64,000 bases of DNA from Rhynchopus euleeides. Its lineage: Eukaryota > Euglenozoa > Diplonemea > Diplonemida > Diplonemidae. Shown in pieces: positions 31,701 through 41,956 of this stretch. The stretch lies in assembly GCA_963210315.1 (NCBI GenBank), contig OY723301.1, positions 1,054,001 through 1,118,000 on the forward strand. The letters run 5' to 3'. The notes beneath the pieces were generated by a model that was not told where the DNA came from, searched no databases, and was given only the letters and a program-made list of their open reading frames with translations. Both the position numbers and the translations under genes were made by a program. Each line of letters opens with the position of its first letter. Position 1 is the stretch's first letter.

Positions 31701-33492
31701 CGAACTCACGCCACGTGCCGTTGAAGCCGTAGAAGATGTCCTCCGCCACCTTCAGCCTGTACTCCATGGACGCAATCTCCTTCCGCAGCGACCCCACCAC
31801 ACGGTCGATGATATTGCTGCGTATTGTGTCCGACAGCTCCACCGTGTTCTTCTCGGAGCTGTCATACGCAAGATAGAGGGCCCTGCGCCCGTTGTCGATC
31901 GCCCTGTCGGTGGACCTCTTCCCGGACACCGTTGCAAGCGAGAAGGTCACACACGCAATCAGCAGCAGCAGCGTCACGCTCAGCCCCGTGCTCGCCACCT
32001 TCAGCGGGATGCTGAACGTCGACACCTTCACTTCCGCCGGCAGCTGCACGGCACTGCGCCGCTGCAGCACAAACATCACCGCAAACACCAACACGTCCAC
32101 ACACACCACCGCAAGGCACAGAGCTGTCACACCAGACATCTCAAAGTCGGGCGACGTGTCCAGCTTCGGACATGTGTCCACCACAGTCTCCTCCGGCGGT
32201 GCGGATGTGGGAGGGTCGGTCGGGGGCAGCTCGCCACGTGACAGTGTCACGCCGACCAGCGCGTACCCAGACCCGGGGATGTGCCGCCCGTGCTTCTCTG
32301 CAAAAGCCTGCAGCTTCGGCGTGGAGTGGTAGTCGACTGTGTGCACCGGGATCGTGATGTTGTGCGAGTACCCACGCTTGAACCACTGCATGTAGAAGGG
32401 TGCAGACACCATGATGTACGCGGCCACACCTGCGGCCTGTGCACTGCGAACAGATGTTGTCAGCGGGCACTCGCCCGTCTCTGCAATCAGCAGGATCTTG
32501 CCTGCCAGGCCTGCAAAGTCCGACACCTCGCAACCCTCGTTTGGCAGCTCTGCCGTGTACACCACCTCGTCCTGCTGCGTGGTGTAGGGCAGCGACCACG
32601 ACGGCGACGTGTGCAGGAGGTTCTCGCGCTTGCGTGGCAGCAGTCTGTTCCCCATCACACACAGCTTCTCGGCACCTGGCAGCTGCAGCTCCACCGTGCA
32701 CACCTCGCACAGGGGCTCCTGCGCACTGTTGTCCAGTGTGCTGCACGTGTCGGCCAGGTCCATCGCGCTGGAGGGGCAGTAGTCCCACGGGTAGTCCTGC
32801 GGGTTGTCGAGGTAGCCTGCAGGCATGTCTTCGCACTGGTATTGGAACTTCCCCTTCACCTTCACACCCCTGTCGAGGGCAGCCAGCACGTAGTCAGCCT
32901 CGTGACGTGCTGCGTAATAGGCAGGGAAATTCTCGACACCTTCACTCGACCCTGGCATTTCCCACCAGAAATAGTACGGCCAGTAGTCTATCACAAACAG
33001 CATCACCGCACCTGCTGCCTGTGCATGCCCCGCCACCGTGGCGTACTCACACGCAGTTTCGTCTCTCGACAGTACGATCTTCCCTGCAAAGCTCTTGTTC
33101 CCGACAGCATAGTCTGCTGGATTGCAGCCAGCACGCGAGGCGCCCACACTGAGGTCACCCACAGCCTCGATCTCCAGCTCTTTGTTGTTCAACGGGTGGT
33201 ACAGGTCGATGTGTGCATCGGGTGCATACGGATCGAACACGTTGTCCATCGCACACATCCACGTCCGCAGCTCAGGTGGTTCTGTGATGACGAGACGCAT
33301 CGGGCACTTCTTGTCACAGTATTCGTATACCATCCACGCCGTGGTGTTGCACGTCACATCCCTGTTGACATCCCCACGCATAACGTAGTCCATCCCAGGG
33401 AGAATCGACTTGGTGCATGAGTCCGGGTCTGTGGGGCACTGCGGTTCTGCCCCTGCCGCCAGCAGCACGCCAAGGCCCAGCAGGCCTGCCAT
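28726..33492 (-). CDS. Multidomain membrane receptor with PA, Cache and LamG-like domains and a degenerate cyclase domain
   Basis: 1588 aa without introns. The start is the ATG at 33490-33492, preceded by CACCCCACAG; it yields a signal peptide (GLLGLGVLLAAGAE). Two PA-like domains (about 110-215 and 310-405) share GKIVLSRDETACEYA / GKILLIAETGECPLT. Membrane spans lie at about 454-476 and 500-522. A Cache-like sensor (about 525-1190) follows, interrupted by a LamG/concanavalin-like insertion (about 970-1130; GAWTTVTVVVGGRRCRVFVN). A third span (1204-1226) leads to a cytoplasmic class III cyclase-like domain (about 1340-1520). There the first metal Asp is Asn1353 (VLNIEQ), the second remains (Asp1397, SGDRFM), and the Lys, Asp, Asn and Arg equivalents are lost, so catalysis alone is unlikely. 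Sensing of an extracellular ligand and pairing with an active cyclase are inferences. Confidence 0.82.
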   Translation of the reverse strand: MAGLLGLGVLLAAGAEPQCPTDPDSCTKSILPGMDYVMRGDVNRDVTCNTTAWMVYEYCDKKCPMRLVITEPPELRTWMCAMDNVFDPYAPDAHIDLYHPLNNKELEIEAVGDLSVGASRAGCNPADYAVGNKSFAGKIVLSRDETACEYATVAGHAQAAGAVMLFVIDYWPYYFWWEMPGSSEGVENFPAYYAARHEADYVLAALDRGVKVKGKFQYQCEDMPAGYLDNPQDYPWDYCPSSAMDLADTCSTLDNSAQEPLCEVCTVELQLPGAEKLCVMGNRLLPRKRENLLHTSPSWSLPYTTQQDEVVYTAELPNEGCEVSDFAGLAGKILLIAETGECPLTTSVRSAQAAGVAAYIMVSAPFYMQWFKRGYSHNITIPVHTVDYHSTPKLQAFAEKHGRHIPGSGYALVGVTLSRGELPPTDPPTSAPPEETVVDTCPKLDTSPDFEMSGVTALCLAVVCVDVLVFAVMFVLQRRSAVQLPAEVKVSTFSIPLKVASTGLSVTLLLLIACVTFSLATVSGKRSTDRAIDNGRRALYLAYDSSEKNTVELSDTIRSNIIDRVVGSLRKEIASMEYRLKVAEDIFYGFNGTWREFDARFLLMFRLMMHTDTSIEDMRFQVFTTQGFFMNMDHKTDDRADDVRNDGVTGTVAETNEGWRYNVAHLHLQLISRDVVVGQGVPAYKTNASRMLAGSIGDPLAVTAAMPSGHTTWIPAKLTFPVQYHRVHPMAAYRPMLSPDGRHVGTIEVYQQLPLFVKAALDASALSTGNLQNMSVVVVDNTDKAILGMHNIGTESSKVEGFVFLGKYDPMHGLYSMYEHPSIRATALARYLDAVDGWTGHAGVFDQKEHFSEQLFVTLAKVSAAGGRVVDTGVHNWDVEMRDGACGACAVFDAQLQKEVMVFDGATTLHLYRNMTRRTPIVAQSQVSGPGEPWRSRYEAFNDRLVHADGSECVARLWHETADRAKKHCLVRPDISVGSDFMVSMRVRPDVAYTETTPSGTTPRLFSDSLVGDANIRLFANGQLYLYVLRYGCRTKPYEGGFPVGAWTTVTVVVGGRRCRVFVNGTEYAVGHDGRDPIDLQEDWSDHLSWHDVRLHANPYRSGNFFKGRMDSLQLFAYSMSDAEVRSLHTNDRLVRHVGHVNYFAQTSTLDMNGEHRAGVKWSVAVVVPRDDIMRVVDANRRETLEDVQVEEDNTTKELTQDANTTVMVIVAIATTSVLAFLVFNHMMTRPFERVVVVMADAAVLRIDSIPQGTSLITELGAMNKAMVLMLENLKLYKSFMPQSVQLEDEQNMDTDWDTGSSRSRGSSDTRSVSKTVSSSINLSHPSPTALLPHAQQLYCSLAKKKFTFLVLNIEQWHTKTALLSAENMILLHATILDMFLSAFSRHKGVGEVFSGDRFMCTFNTVKNAGQHKVMSCTCALQCRKSLDTVGLSLSSAAVSGEGLMGNMGNASMRRFSIITPIVTWGYALERYCRGRGLTCVIDPVVQADAHLMMSVRLVDAVIFPKLSDLPMRVFQLVAAKEAQPAEEWMYQLQAAENGDKMSAWNSCAAMVVQGDFLEVLSPSLPPPPASAQWCVHRIMFDQTWDPY

Positions 33493-34407
33493 CTGCACGC
33501 CGCCTGCTGTGGGGTGTGGTGGCGAACATCACATCCAACAAGACAGAACCGCCCCTTCTCTCAGCAGGGGTTGGGAACCACGGCTCGGACGCTGCACTCG
33601 ACCTGCCCTCTCCCGCACTGTGGTAGGTAAGGCACTGGCGGAGCCCCCACACGAAGCCTGCCTGCAAACGACGCACAGACGAGACATCACCTTTTCGATC
33701 CTTCGGATCGATCGTTCCCGAACCTTCTCCCGATGGCCAATCAATCGGCATCCAGCTGCTTCAATTCAGAATTAACTCGACAAAAAACGGTGCTGAGAAA
33801 ACACACACCTTTTCCATTTCCAGACACACATCCTATAAGCAAGCACCCCCTCCCTCCAAAAAAAAGGAACGTTTTGCGGAAGAACTTTGGGCCACGATTG
33901 CCACGGGCAATTCCTAGCCTGAATTGCCACTGCCCATCACACAGCATCCTTTGGGACACGGCCCGAGAGGCTTTCGGAGAGAGAGTTCCGGCACAACACC
34001 TCACACATGGCACAGAGCGTCCTGCATCTCCTCAGAACCCACAGTCCGGAGGGAAGGGAAATCAAGCCGCAGATCTCCGATAGGTAATCTCTCCTTGGCC
34101 ACCACAGAGGAGATGCGGCGACGGCGTCGATACGCCAGCAACGGCATATGATACTTGGCCATCACACAACCTGCCCCTGTCAGACGGTGGCGGCCCGTCA
34201 GTGCCAATGAGAACATTTGCAAGGCGGGGGTGGGGTAAGGTGAAAAATCGCCAAACACTTTTCCTATAGAGAAGACCCGCCCCTCCCTCCTCCTCTGCCC
34301 CGCCTTCGTTAAAGGGACGAACTCTCCCCCCTCCCGCCCCCCCGATCCACACCCCCAAAAAAGGTGTAAATACTCTATACACGCACCCACCACTCTATGG
34401 CCCAGAC
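33493..34407. other. Intergenic; no gene seen
   Basis: The sense strand just upstream of the receptor ATG has CACCACACCCCACAG, a plausible trans-splice acceptor about 14 nt before the ATG. The rest lacks credible frames. Confidence 0.5.
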
Positions 34408-35577
34408 TTAATCCCCGGGGTCTGAGAAGCTGTTCCCCTCTGTCTGCATCCACAACACCATGCTCCACTTCACGCCCGACCCGACTGTACACCCCGTGTG
34501 GAGTGAGTACCGATCGAGATGCCTGTTCGGCTTCATCCCATAGAACAGCACCGCACTGCCCACCTTAGGCTTGACCTTCAGTCCCTGGTTGCAGGTGCGG
34601 AGATTGTCAGGCTGCCTCCCTTTGTTAGCACGCGGGAGGTTGAATTCGCCCTCCTCGAAAGTTTCCGACAGGAAGATGTAGAAGGTAGCAACCCGGTTCG
34701 TCGCCTGCTCTCCGTAGAGCCTCGGGTCGAAGTAGTCGTGATGTGCCTCATACCTCTGCCCCTTCTGGTACCGCAGGATCTGGAACTGCTCAAAATGCTC
34801 CCTCGGCAGCCCTGTGAGGTTGTGAATCCTGTCCTTAATCCCCTTCGCAAACGCGTCATCATCCAACCACGCCCCTGAGGATGTCCGAGACTCATCCACC
34901 GCATCCTCATTCTTGGGATCCGTTGCAAACCTCGCCACCTCCGATCGGTGCATCTTCGGCGTTGCCAACCGGATGACATTCGCCGCCTCACTCCTCGACA
35001 GAAACGAATCAATCACATATGTCCGCGGGATATACGACACTATGGCATGCTTATGCCTCGCCAACGACCCCCCCTTCACATCCTCTGGGTAGCGGAATGC
35101 AGGCGATTCGCCATAGCCGTATTCACCCCGCGGGGGGCGGAGCGGCTTTGCCACATCATAGTCAGCCCAGTAGTGTGTGCCGTTGGCCAGCGTGAGGGTC
35201 GATGCCGGCGGGGGGTGCAAATCGGTTGCGAGGCGCTGCGCCTCCGCGGCGAGGCCCTCGGCCTCCCCGAGGAGGGCGGTGTCGCCGGTGTGGCGTGCCA
35301 TCTGCAGCAGCACCTCGGTCTGCTCCCACACGCCCTCCGCGCTGTCGAGGGCTGCGACGCCAGGCGAGAGCTTTGCCTGGCGGCGGGTGGAGTCGCCCGG
35401 GGTGGCGTCCGCACAGATCGCAATATAGAGCAGCATCAGCAGGGTGAAGGCGAGGAAGAACATCAGACCTGCGGCAGCCAGGGCGCCACCCCGTGACGAG
35501 GGGTTGCGGGGGGGTGCCATGTCGCCATCACGGCACCCAAGTGGCGATGACGCGCAATCCGAACATGCTCCCGTCAT
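34408..35577 (-). CDS. Type II membrane prolyl 4-hydroxylase (2-oxoglutarate Fe(II) dioxygenase)
   Basis: 389 aa from the ATG at 35575-35577; the next ATG (35518-35520) is also possible and lies nearer the membrane anchor (AAAGLMFFLAFTLLMLLYIA, about 35-54). The catalytic domain is C-terminal: LRYQKGQRYEAHHDYFD holds the iron ligands His279 and Asp281, YSLHTGC the distal His360, and Lys370 (GVKWSM), exactly ten residues later, should bind 2-oxoglutarate. RVATFYIFLSETFEEGEF is the usual core strand. Such enzymes hydroxylate proline in secreted proteins in the ER or Golgi. The long pyrimidine tract of the sense strand (CTCTCTCTCTC, about 35605-35635) precedes the start. Confidence 0.9.
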   Translation of the reverse strand: MTGACSDCASSPLGCRDGDMAPPRNPSSRGGALAAAGLMFFLAFTLLMLLYIAICADATPGDSTRRQAKLSPGVAALDSAEGVWEQTEVLLQMARHTGDTALLGEAEGLAAEAQRLATDLHPPPASTLTLANGTHYWADYDVAKPLRPPRGEYGYGESPAFRYPEDVKGGSLARHKHAIVSYIPRTYVIDSFLSRSEAANVIRLATPKMHRSEVARFATDPKNEDAVDESRTSSGAWLDDDAFAKGIKDRIHNLTGLPREHFEQFQILRYQKGQRYEAHHDYFDPRLYGEQATNRVATFYIFLSETFEEGEFNLPRANKGRQPDNLRTCNQGLKVKPKVGSAVLFYGMKPNRHLDRYSLHTGCTVGSGVKWSMVLWMQTEGNSFSDPGD

Positions 35578-37702
35578 GGTTTTAGCAGTCGGGAGAGAGC
35601 AAGAGAGAGTTAGAATATGAGAGAGAGAGAGAGAGGGGAGATGCCTCCGTATCGCAGGCGGGGGGGGCCCCCTCTGGCTATTGGGCGTGGACAGGCCGAG
35701 GGGGGGAGGGGGGAGATGGGGCGCGCACACACAGAGTGTCTCTCGCTTCTTTGCGCCTCCCTCTATAGGACCTCTGGTTTATTTTCTTGCTTCGATTCCG
35801 GGGGTTTGAGGGGTGGGGGGGGAGGGGGTGGGTGTATGAGTGTGTATAACCGTTGAACCTTGTAAGTCACGATCCGAAGTAAGTCACGATCATGCACAGT
35901 CTGCCGCACTGTTGAGTTGGCGGGGTGTGTGTGGGGGTGGTGGGTGCTGTGAGTGTGACAGGGCCCCCCCGGTGCAGGGCATTTTGGCAAAAAAAACGCG
36001 ATTTGTGGGGCGAGGAGCCCTTTGGGGGACAGGCTTGGAAGGAATGGGGAATGGAGGGGAGGGAGGGAGGGAGGGAGCCACACCGCCCAGCCCGACAACG
36101 ACGTGATATGCTAATTCTATGTTTCGGGGGATCGGCAAGCGCCGACCCCCCCCCTCCCCACCCTCACTCCCTCTTTGCCTCTTGCAATTTGGCGTTGCTC
36201 TGTGCTGTGCCTGGGAGACCCAGCGACGCACGAGGGTGTGGGCTGGCTTTTGGTATCGATCGGAGACTGTATGCGAGGGACATCCACTACACTGGATATT
36301 GCCAGGCTGATGCGTTTTCGTTGCCATTTTTTTTTGTGTGGGGAAGCGGGGGGGGAGGGGTGGGGTTGGGCTGTGCCTCCGCCCTCTTTGAGCAGCGAAG
36401 ACTACTACTGAAAAGCGACACCCCGCCCACCTGACAATAGAAGTGCAGCAGCTGCGGCAGAGAGCGCTTCACCCCCACCCCCCCCTCCCCTATGTCGGCA
36501 GTCTCAATCCACACGCAATGGCGCGCGCAAACAAATCGACAAACCACTAAACGGGACGACCGCAGTGACGTATACAAGGGTTGCCAGGAAGCGTTGTACT
36601 CCAATGGTATAGACCGCAGATCGCCCTTGAACCTAAAGATAAAAGAAATTGCCGTGTCATTTTTTTTTTGACGCCGACCTCCTAACCACCTGATGTAAAG
36701 ATGGCCAGGCAGTGACGTGCAGAATGACAAAATCATTGTCTTGGGATGATGCAAACCACCGTACTCCATTGTTTTGTTTGACGGGCAACGGCCTGACGGC
36801 CGTGGCGTGTGTGTGTGTTTTATATAAAAAGAAGGAACGCTGTTGGGTGAAGGCAAATCGCAACGCTATGAGAGCCGGGGCCAATTTATTTTTGCAGAGG
36901 CTTGGTATATTTTTTGAACTCAATTGGACGCCACACAGAATAAAAATGGGCATTCCGCAACCGGGATCCGATCGGGGAAGCCCCGTTTTATGTCATTCCG
37001 GCACCAATCTGAGCCCATTCCGAGCTCCGCGAGCCCAAACTGACATCATGAGCCCCGACCGCCTGACACCAACGGCAAATACACCTGACACCGCACAACT
37101 CGGCCTGTTGTAAAACCAGATAGTGCCGGGGGCCTTGGCTCTGTGGCGCAGAAGAGATGAGACCTTGTAAACCTTCTGTGTGCCGCCCTGGCACAGCTCG
37201 TCACAGAACGAAGGCCCCCCATGGGACCATTCGGAGGAATGATATTAGACGTGGTGTGGAGGGGGCAGAGGGGGGCGTGCAGCGGTGCTGCCTTCAGGCA
37301 GAGCCTTCAAGATGCGGAGGCCTGGGGACTCGCATTTTCGAGCAGCAGGAAACAGGTTCACCCCTGCACGAAGCAGCGAAGCACCGGAAGGAGGTTGACA
37401 CGCTGGCTGAATGCTGGTGCCAGGGAGGGGGGTGGGGGCGAGGAACAAAAAGATGAAAAAAGATATTCAGAAAAAAAACCATGAAAACCAAGCATCCTCC
37501 CCCCCGCAATCGACAGCCACGAGCTATGAGAGAGTATGCCTGCTGCATGAGCTCAGTCTGTCACAAAAGCCACCACAACGCGCACACGTTGAATCGATCG
37601 TTTCGGTATTTTTCCTCTCCTCTTGTTGGATGCAGGGCACACTGAGGGCATCATGCAACCTCCACAGGCCGCACCCACCCTGCTGCGAAAGGCACAGCAG
37701 CA
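35578..37702. other. Long intergenic interval; no gene seen
   Basis: It contains a GA microsatellite (35618-35636), G-rich patches near 35805-35835, 36055-36075 and 36345-36360, and a T-run followed by GACGCCGACC near 36658-36685, a possible A-tailed retroposon end. No frame is convincing. Confidence 0.5.
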
Positions 37703-38215
37703 TCATGCAATGCCGTACTGCTTCCTGCAGGTCTGCAGGTCGCCGAACACCATGTTGCACATGTCCATGTTGTTGTTGTTGTCCGCAAGGCACTTGTGGA
37801 ACGCCTTGTCGATGTCGCTGCACGGCGTGCCCGCCGCGAGGGGCGCGGGCGCTGCGGCGGGTGCGGGCGCAGAGCTGCTGGACCCGCCGCCGAACATGGC
37901 ACCGACAGCCATGCTGCCCACAGCAGACCCGGCACCCATGGCGGCACCCTGCATCAGCATGCCCGACAGCGACGGGCCAGAGTCCTGCACAGGCGCAGGG
38001 GCCGGTGCCGCGTGCTGCTGTGCCGGCGGGTGTGCTGCCGGGGCTGCGGGGGCAGCGGCAGCAGGTGCGGCAGGCGCAGCAGCCGCAGGGGCCGCCGTCG
38101 CCTGCGTCGTCGGCGCCGCCGTCGTCGCAGGTGCGGGTGCAGCGTTCGTCGTCGGCGCAGGCGACGACGAAGCTGCCGGCTTCGCCGGGGTCGGTGCAGG
38201 CCTACCACGTCCCAT
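37703..38215 (-). CDS. CHCH-domain mitochondrial protein, CHCHD2/CHCHD10-like
   Basis: 170 aa from the ATG at 38213-38215 (MGRGRPAPTPAKP), similar to the basic, proline-rich start of CHCHD2/10; an upstream in-frame ATG is less likely. An Ala/Pro-rich region is followed by a glycine-rich hydrophobic segment (GAAMGAGSAVGSMAVGAMFG). The C-terminus is a twin CX9C module: Cys132-x9-Cys142 and Cys153-x9-Cys163. Proteins of this kind are oxidised and trapped in the intermembrane space by Mia40 and act in cristae structure and respiration. The length fits the family (about 140-155 aa in animals). Confidence 0.88.
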   Translation of the reverse strand: MGRGRPAPTPAKPAASSSPAPTTNAAPAPATTAAPTTQATAAPAAAAPAAPAAAAPAAPAAHPPAQQHAAPAPAPVQDSGPSLSGMLMQGAAMGAGSAVGSMAVGAMFGGGSSSSAPAPAAAPAPLAAGTPCSDIDKAFHKCLADNNNNMDMCNMVFGDLQTCRKQYGIA

Positions 38216-38624
38216 ATTGACAACTCTGTGTGCCTTGTGTCCTGCCATGCGTGGTGGTGGTGATGGTGGTGGTGGTGGTGGCTGCCAGCAACACATACCC
38301 CATCGAATGCAGGCAACGCGAAGCGGCCAGCCCCATGCAAAAGGGTGGGATAGGGGTGGATGCGGGGGGCTGGGGACAGCACACTGCTAATTCCCGCCTA
38401 TAAATGTTATCTGGGTGGCTCTCTCTCTTGAGAGCACAGGGCAACGCCATCTGGGAGAGGGGAGGCAAGGCATGGGGCGGGGCTGCAACACGGATCCTGC
38501 CCCAATGGGACCATTTCGGTCGCTCCGCCAACAGGTGGGTTCGCTAAACAAAGGGGGGGGAGGAGGGAAATGCCACGCGAAGCGTACTCCCCCACCCCCC
38601 ACACCCACCCCGAGGCTACCAGCC
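38216..38624. other. Short intergenic interval
   Basis: A (GGT/GTG)n run near 38250-38280 encodes nothing credible. The rest has no gene. Confidence 0.5.
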
Positions 38625-39689
38625 CTACGGGGCCTCTGGCGTAACCGCGAAGGAACAGATCACAGGAGCGAGCTGTGCAATGTGCTCCACCACAGCCTCC
38701 AGGGGCGGAACCTCACTGGTGTGCCCTCTGAAGGCATACATGCAGTAGTTCGCACAGAACCACTTCCGCAGGCCGGAGGATTCGTCAGGCTCCTGCGACT
38801 GCGCCACCGTGGTGCCCTTGAAGGGGTTGCTGGAGGGGGCCATCGTGACCCGCGCCCGCAGCGACGACTCCAGCAACAGCAGCTCCCCCCGGAGGTCGCC
38901 CCACGTGTTGGCGCAGGACATGATGCAGAGGAAATCCCGCTCCACCAGGTGGATCAGATCGACAGCCCAGGACCCCATCAGCTCGGGGTTGCCGCTGCCG
39001 CACCCTGTGTTGCATCCGAAGACGACTGTGCTGTCGGGGGGCAGGCAGGCCTTTTCGATGTACTGTTTCACGCCTCCGCGGAAGCAGGTTGCGGTCATGT
39101 TGTGTGTGAGGCGCAGAACATTCCTATCCTTGCAATCTGCCTTGTGCTTCTTCCAATGCGCCTTCTGGCAAGCCGCGTTGCAGTAAGCAACATGCCTGCA
39201 TGCGGTGCACCGAGGGAGCGAGCCTTTCCCCTGCTGTGCAGACGCACCACACCCCCCGCAGTATGTGATGTCGGCGGTGCGGTGCACTTCTCTGACATCA
39301 GGTCCGACGAAGTGGAAGGCCCATTTTTTGTCAGGGAGTAGGTTGGGGATCTCCTCCCAGTAGTTTGTTTCGTGGAGGATGCGTTGTTCGGCCTTGATGC
39401 TGGCCCCAGCGATGATGACGTGGATAGTATCGGACGGGATTAGCGCAGCCTTTGTCTTTTTCAGGGCACAGCAGAGGCTCAGGGGGAAGCTCAGCGCGTC
39501 GAGCATCTGGGGCGTCACCTCCGCCACCCCACGCATCGCCATGTAGATCTCAAAGCTGTGCAGCACCGGCACCCGCTCTGCAGGGAACGCCCCGAGCAGC
39601 TCGAATTCTGTCCCCTCCGCCCAGCGGAAGGTCCCTTCAAACAGCGACGGGTCTGCTGCCACATCCCTCCTGGCCACTTTCTCCGGCAT
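38625..39689 (-). CDS. MYND zinc-finger protein, MSS51-like
   Basis: 354 aa from the ATG at 39687-39689. The MYND finger spans 144-186: Cys144, Cys147, Cys161, Cys164, Cys170, Cys174, His182 and Cys186 (CTACRHVAYCNAACQKAHW). It is flanked by conserved-looking segments of MSS51/ZMYND15-type proteins: DTIHVIIAGASIKAEQRIL before it, and SGNPELMGSWAVDLIHLVER, then FCANYCMYAFRG, after it. In those families the finger usually precedes both halves; here it sits between them. Yeast Mss51 acts in mitochondrial COX1 expression and animal relatives in muscle or testis, so function cannot be transferred safely. Binding of proteins by the MYND domain is expected. Confidence 0.75.
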   Translation of the reverse strand: MPEKVARRDVAADPSLFEGTFRWAEGTEFELLGAFPAERVPVLHSFEIYMAMRGVAEVTPQMLDALSFPLSLCCALKKTKAALIPSDTIHVIIAGASIKAEQRILHETNYWEEIPNLLPDKKWAFHFVGPDVREVHRTADITYCGGCGASAQQGKGSLPRCTACRHVAYCNAACQKAHWKKHKADCKDRNVLRLTHNMTATCFRGGVKQYIEKACLPPDSTVVFGCNTGCGSGNPELMGSWAVDLIHLVERDFLCIMSCANTWGDLRGELLLLESSLRARVTMAPSSNPFKGTTVAQSQEPDESSGLRKWFCANYCMYAFRGHTSEVPPLEAVVEHIAQLAPVICSFAVTPEAP

Positions 39690-41956
39690 GGTGGTTTTTG
39701 AAATGGAGAAGAGAAGGCCTCTTTGGTACCGTTTGCGACAGCAGCGAGATCAGCAGGAGAGCGAAGAAGAATCACGAGGGGAAAGGTATAGAATGCAGAG
39801 TGGGAGGGGGTAACGATTGGGGGGCAACGATAAGTAGAGCACGGAGTCTTTTATTGGGTCTTTGTGTAAATATCACTCCTGAGGTTGGGTGGGTGGGTGG
39901 GTGGGTGGACGTGGTGTGGTGTGGACTACACAGCAAGGCGATTTTATGGGGGAGGACCAACTGCTCAAGAGATGTTGGGGGAGGGGGGGGATGCAGCGCT
40001 TCGGTTCGGTTCGCTTGCATCTGCCTCTCCTGGCTCGTATCTCAGAGGGCCGCAGCTCGTCCCGATGAAGGGGGAAGAGGATAAGCTGGAAAGCGAGGCT
40101 TTCCAAAAGCGCATCAGCAAGTAACAATAAGGGCGTGTGGAATTGAGAGTGGAAGAGTGGAGAGTGGAAAAAGAACGGGGTTGTGTGCTGTCGGCAGCAA
40201 GCCGCCCAGCAAAATATTGAATTGGTGAAGTTCCTCCGGGAACGACGCTTGCCCGTGGCGGGCGTAGCGCACAGGGTTTTGTTGGAAGGCGGCACTGCGA
40301 CTGCCCAGCCACGGGGATGCACACAGAACCCACACACAGCGTCTGCAGATCACCACCCCGAGATCAGTCAAGGGTCAGCGAGCAGCAACACACAGCCGTG
40401 TGGAATCAGCGGTCGACGTTGACGAGTAATCCATCCGTCCCGACCAGCACAGCCCGCAGGTGGGGCAGCAGCGCCCTTTTCCGTCTATCACACCTGAACG
40501 CCTCCCCTCTGCGAAGACCGGGTCGCCAGCCGTGGCTGAGATTCGTGGGGCCCACAAAAATATCAGCGAACGGCAGTAGCAGCAACCACCAAAAAGCCAA
40601 AAGAAGAAAATCTGTAAAACCGGTGCTTCCCCCTTCCACACACACACACGTTCGCCTTTTTGCTTAGTGTAGGTCGCACCGAGCGAAGTCTGGTGCTACC
40701 TCCACACGCACCACATCCATATCCATGCCGTTTGGCTGCGCCGCCGCGGGCACACCCGTGCCCGTGCCGTGCGGAAGCCGTCTGATACCGCGGGGGCAGT
40801 GTCAGTCGGCAGGCACATCGGTACCGGCACCAGCGAACTCGCGTACAGCCGCAACAGCAGAGAGCAGGGGAGGGGTGAGGGGGCACGGAACCTGCACTGC
40901 AGAGCGCGACTGACGTCACACTTGGCAGCGGTGACAAAATCACCACGAGGTCCAGAAAAAGGTGATGTGGGGAGAAGAAACGAAGAAACGATAAAACGTG
41001 AAAGGTAAAAGGTAAAAGGGTGCAGCGCACGCCCATGAACCGCGGTGTTGGGTTATTTGGCGTTCCGCTCCACCGAGAGCTGTGTTCAATATTGCAAGCG
41101 TATGGTGCGAATATGAGATTGATTTTCCGTGTTTCCGTGGTTCAGTTTTCAGTTTTCACTTTTCCGTTTTCCGTTTTCAGGTTTTACGTTTTCCTTCTTC
41201 AGTTGTGTGAGGTCATCGCCGACTTCGTGTTGCGTGCAAACATCCACCGCATGTGGCATGTTCTCGCGAAGGAATGCAATGCACAAGAAGAAGAAGGAAA
41301 AGCGCAAAATCATGCAGCATGCTGCTGGGCTCTGCCAGAGCGCAGCAGCAGGAAACAAGAGATACAGGATGACTATTTCCACTCCACCACGACCCTGCGG
41401 GCTACGGGCCACGTACCAAGTGCAGGGGGTCACAGGCGCCACACACCGAGAGTGTCCGTCTTACTGGACACGGGCGGAGCGCGCGCGTGTGCCCCCAGTG
41501 CACCCAGCTGGGCCCCATGCCCACCCCCCCAGGCCTCAGAAAAGAAAAGGGCGCAAAGAGGGGGGGCCGCCACGCACCCCCACCCCCACCCATACCCATA
41601 CCCATAATCCATATCCATGCGCGCTCATCAACTCGCTGCGTTTCGGCTGCAGGTTGAGAGGACACACACGAGGAGGGAGGGGCACGAGGGGGGCAGAGAA
41701 GGCAGCGGGCGGATCAAAAAAATACAAAACTTCTTTTTTCGCTAACCCAAAACACACGGCACGGTGTGCACCCCATAGGAGGGGCATTGTGTGTCTGTGT
41801 CTGTGGCATGCTGGCGGATAGCGCATGGCCGGTGGGCGCGCGCGCATGGAGGATGGTGTTTGTTGTTGAGTGGTCGGGGACGCCGTCGCAGCAATTGAGG
41901 AACACGCTGCGTGCGCGGGCGGGCGGGGCCGCACACGAGATAGGGGGGGCAGACGA
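39690..41956. other. Long intergenic interval; no gene seen
   Basis: A GGGT microsatellite (39885-39905) and GT-rich patches occur. The minus frame at 40563-41036 is Cys/Arg-rich and unconvincing. A stretch at 40622-40690 is faintly similar to 23685-23748 (both contain GGTGCGACC on the minus strand followed by a GT run). Confidence 0.45.

Noticed and set aside
32281-33420. 379-codon plus-strand frame
   Set aside because: Antisense shadow of the receptor gene; no domain-like sequence.
37130-37200. Possible small structural RNA gene (TCTGTGGCGCAG)
   Set aside because: No cloverleaf or conserved box could be formed; no tRNA, rRNA or spliced-leader RNA gene was recognised in the window.
40563-41036. 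157-codon minus-strand frame
   Set aside because: Cys/Arg/Gly-rich, partly from GT microsatellite sequence; no support as a gene.
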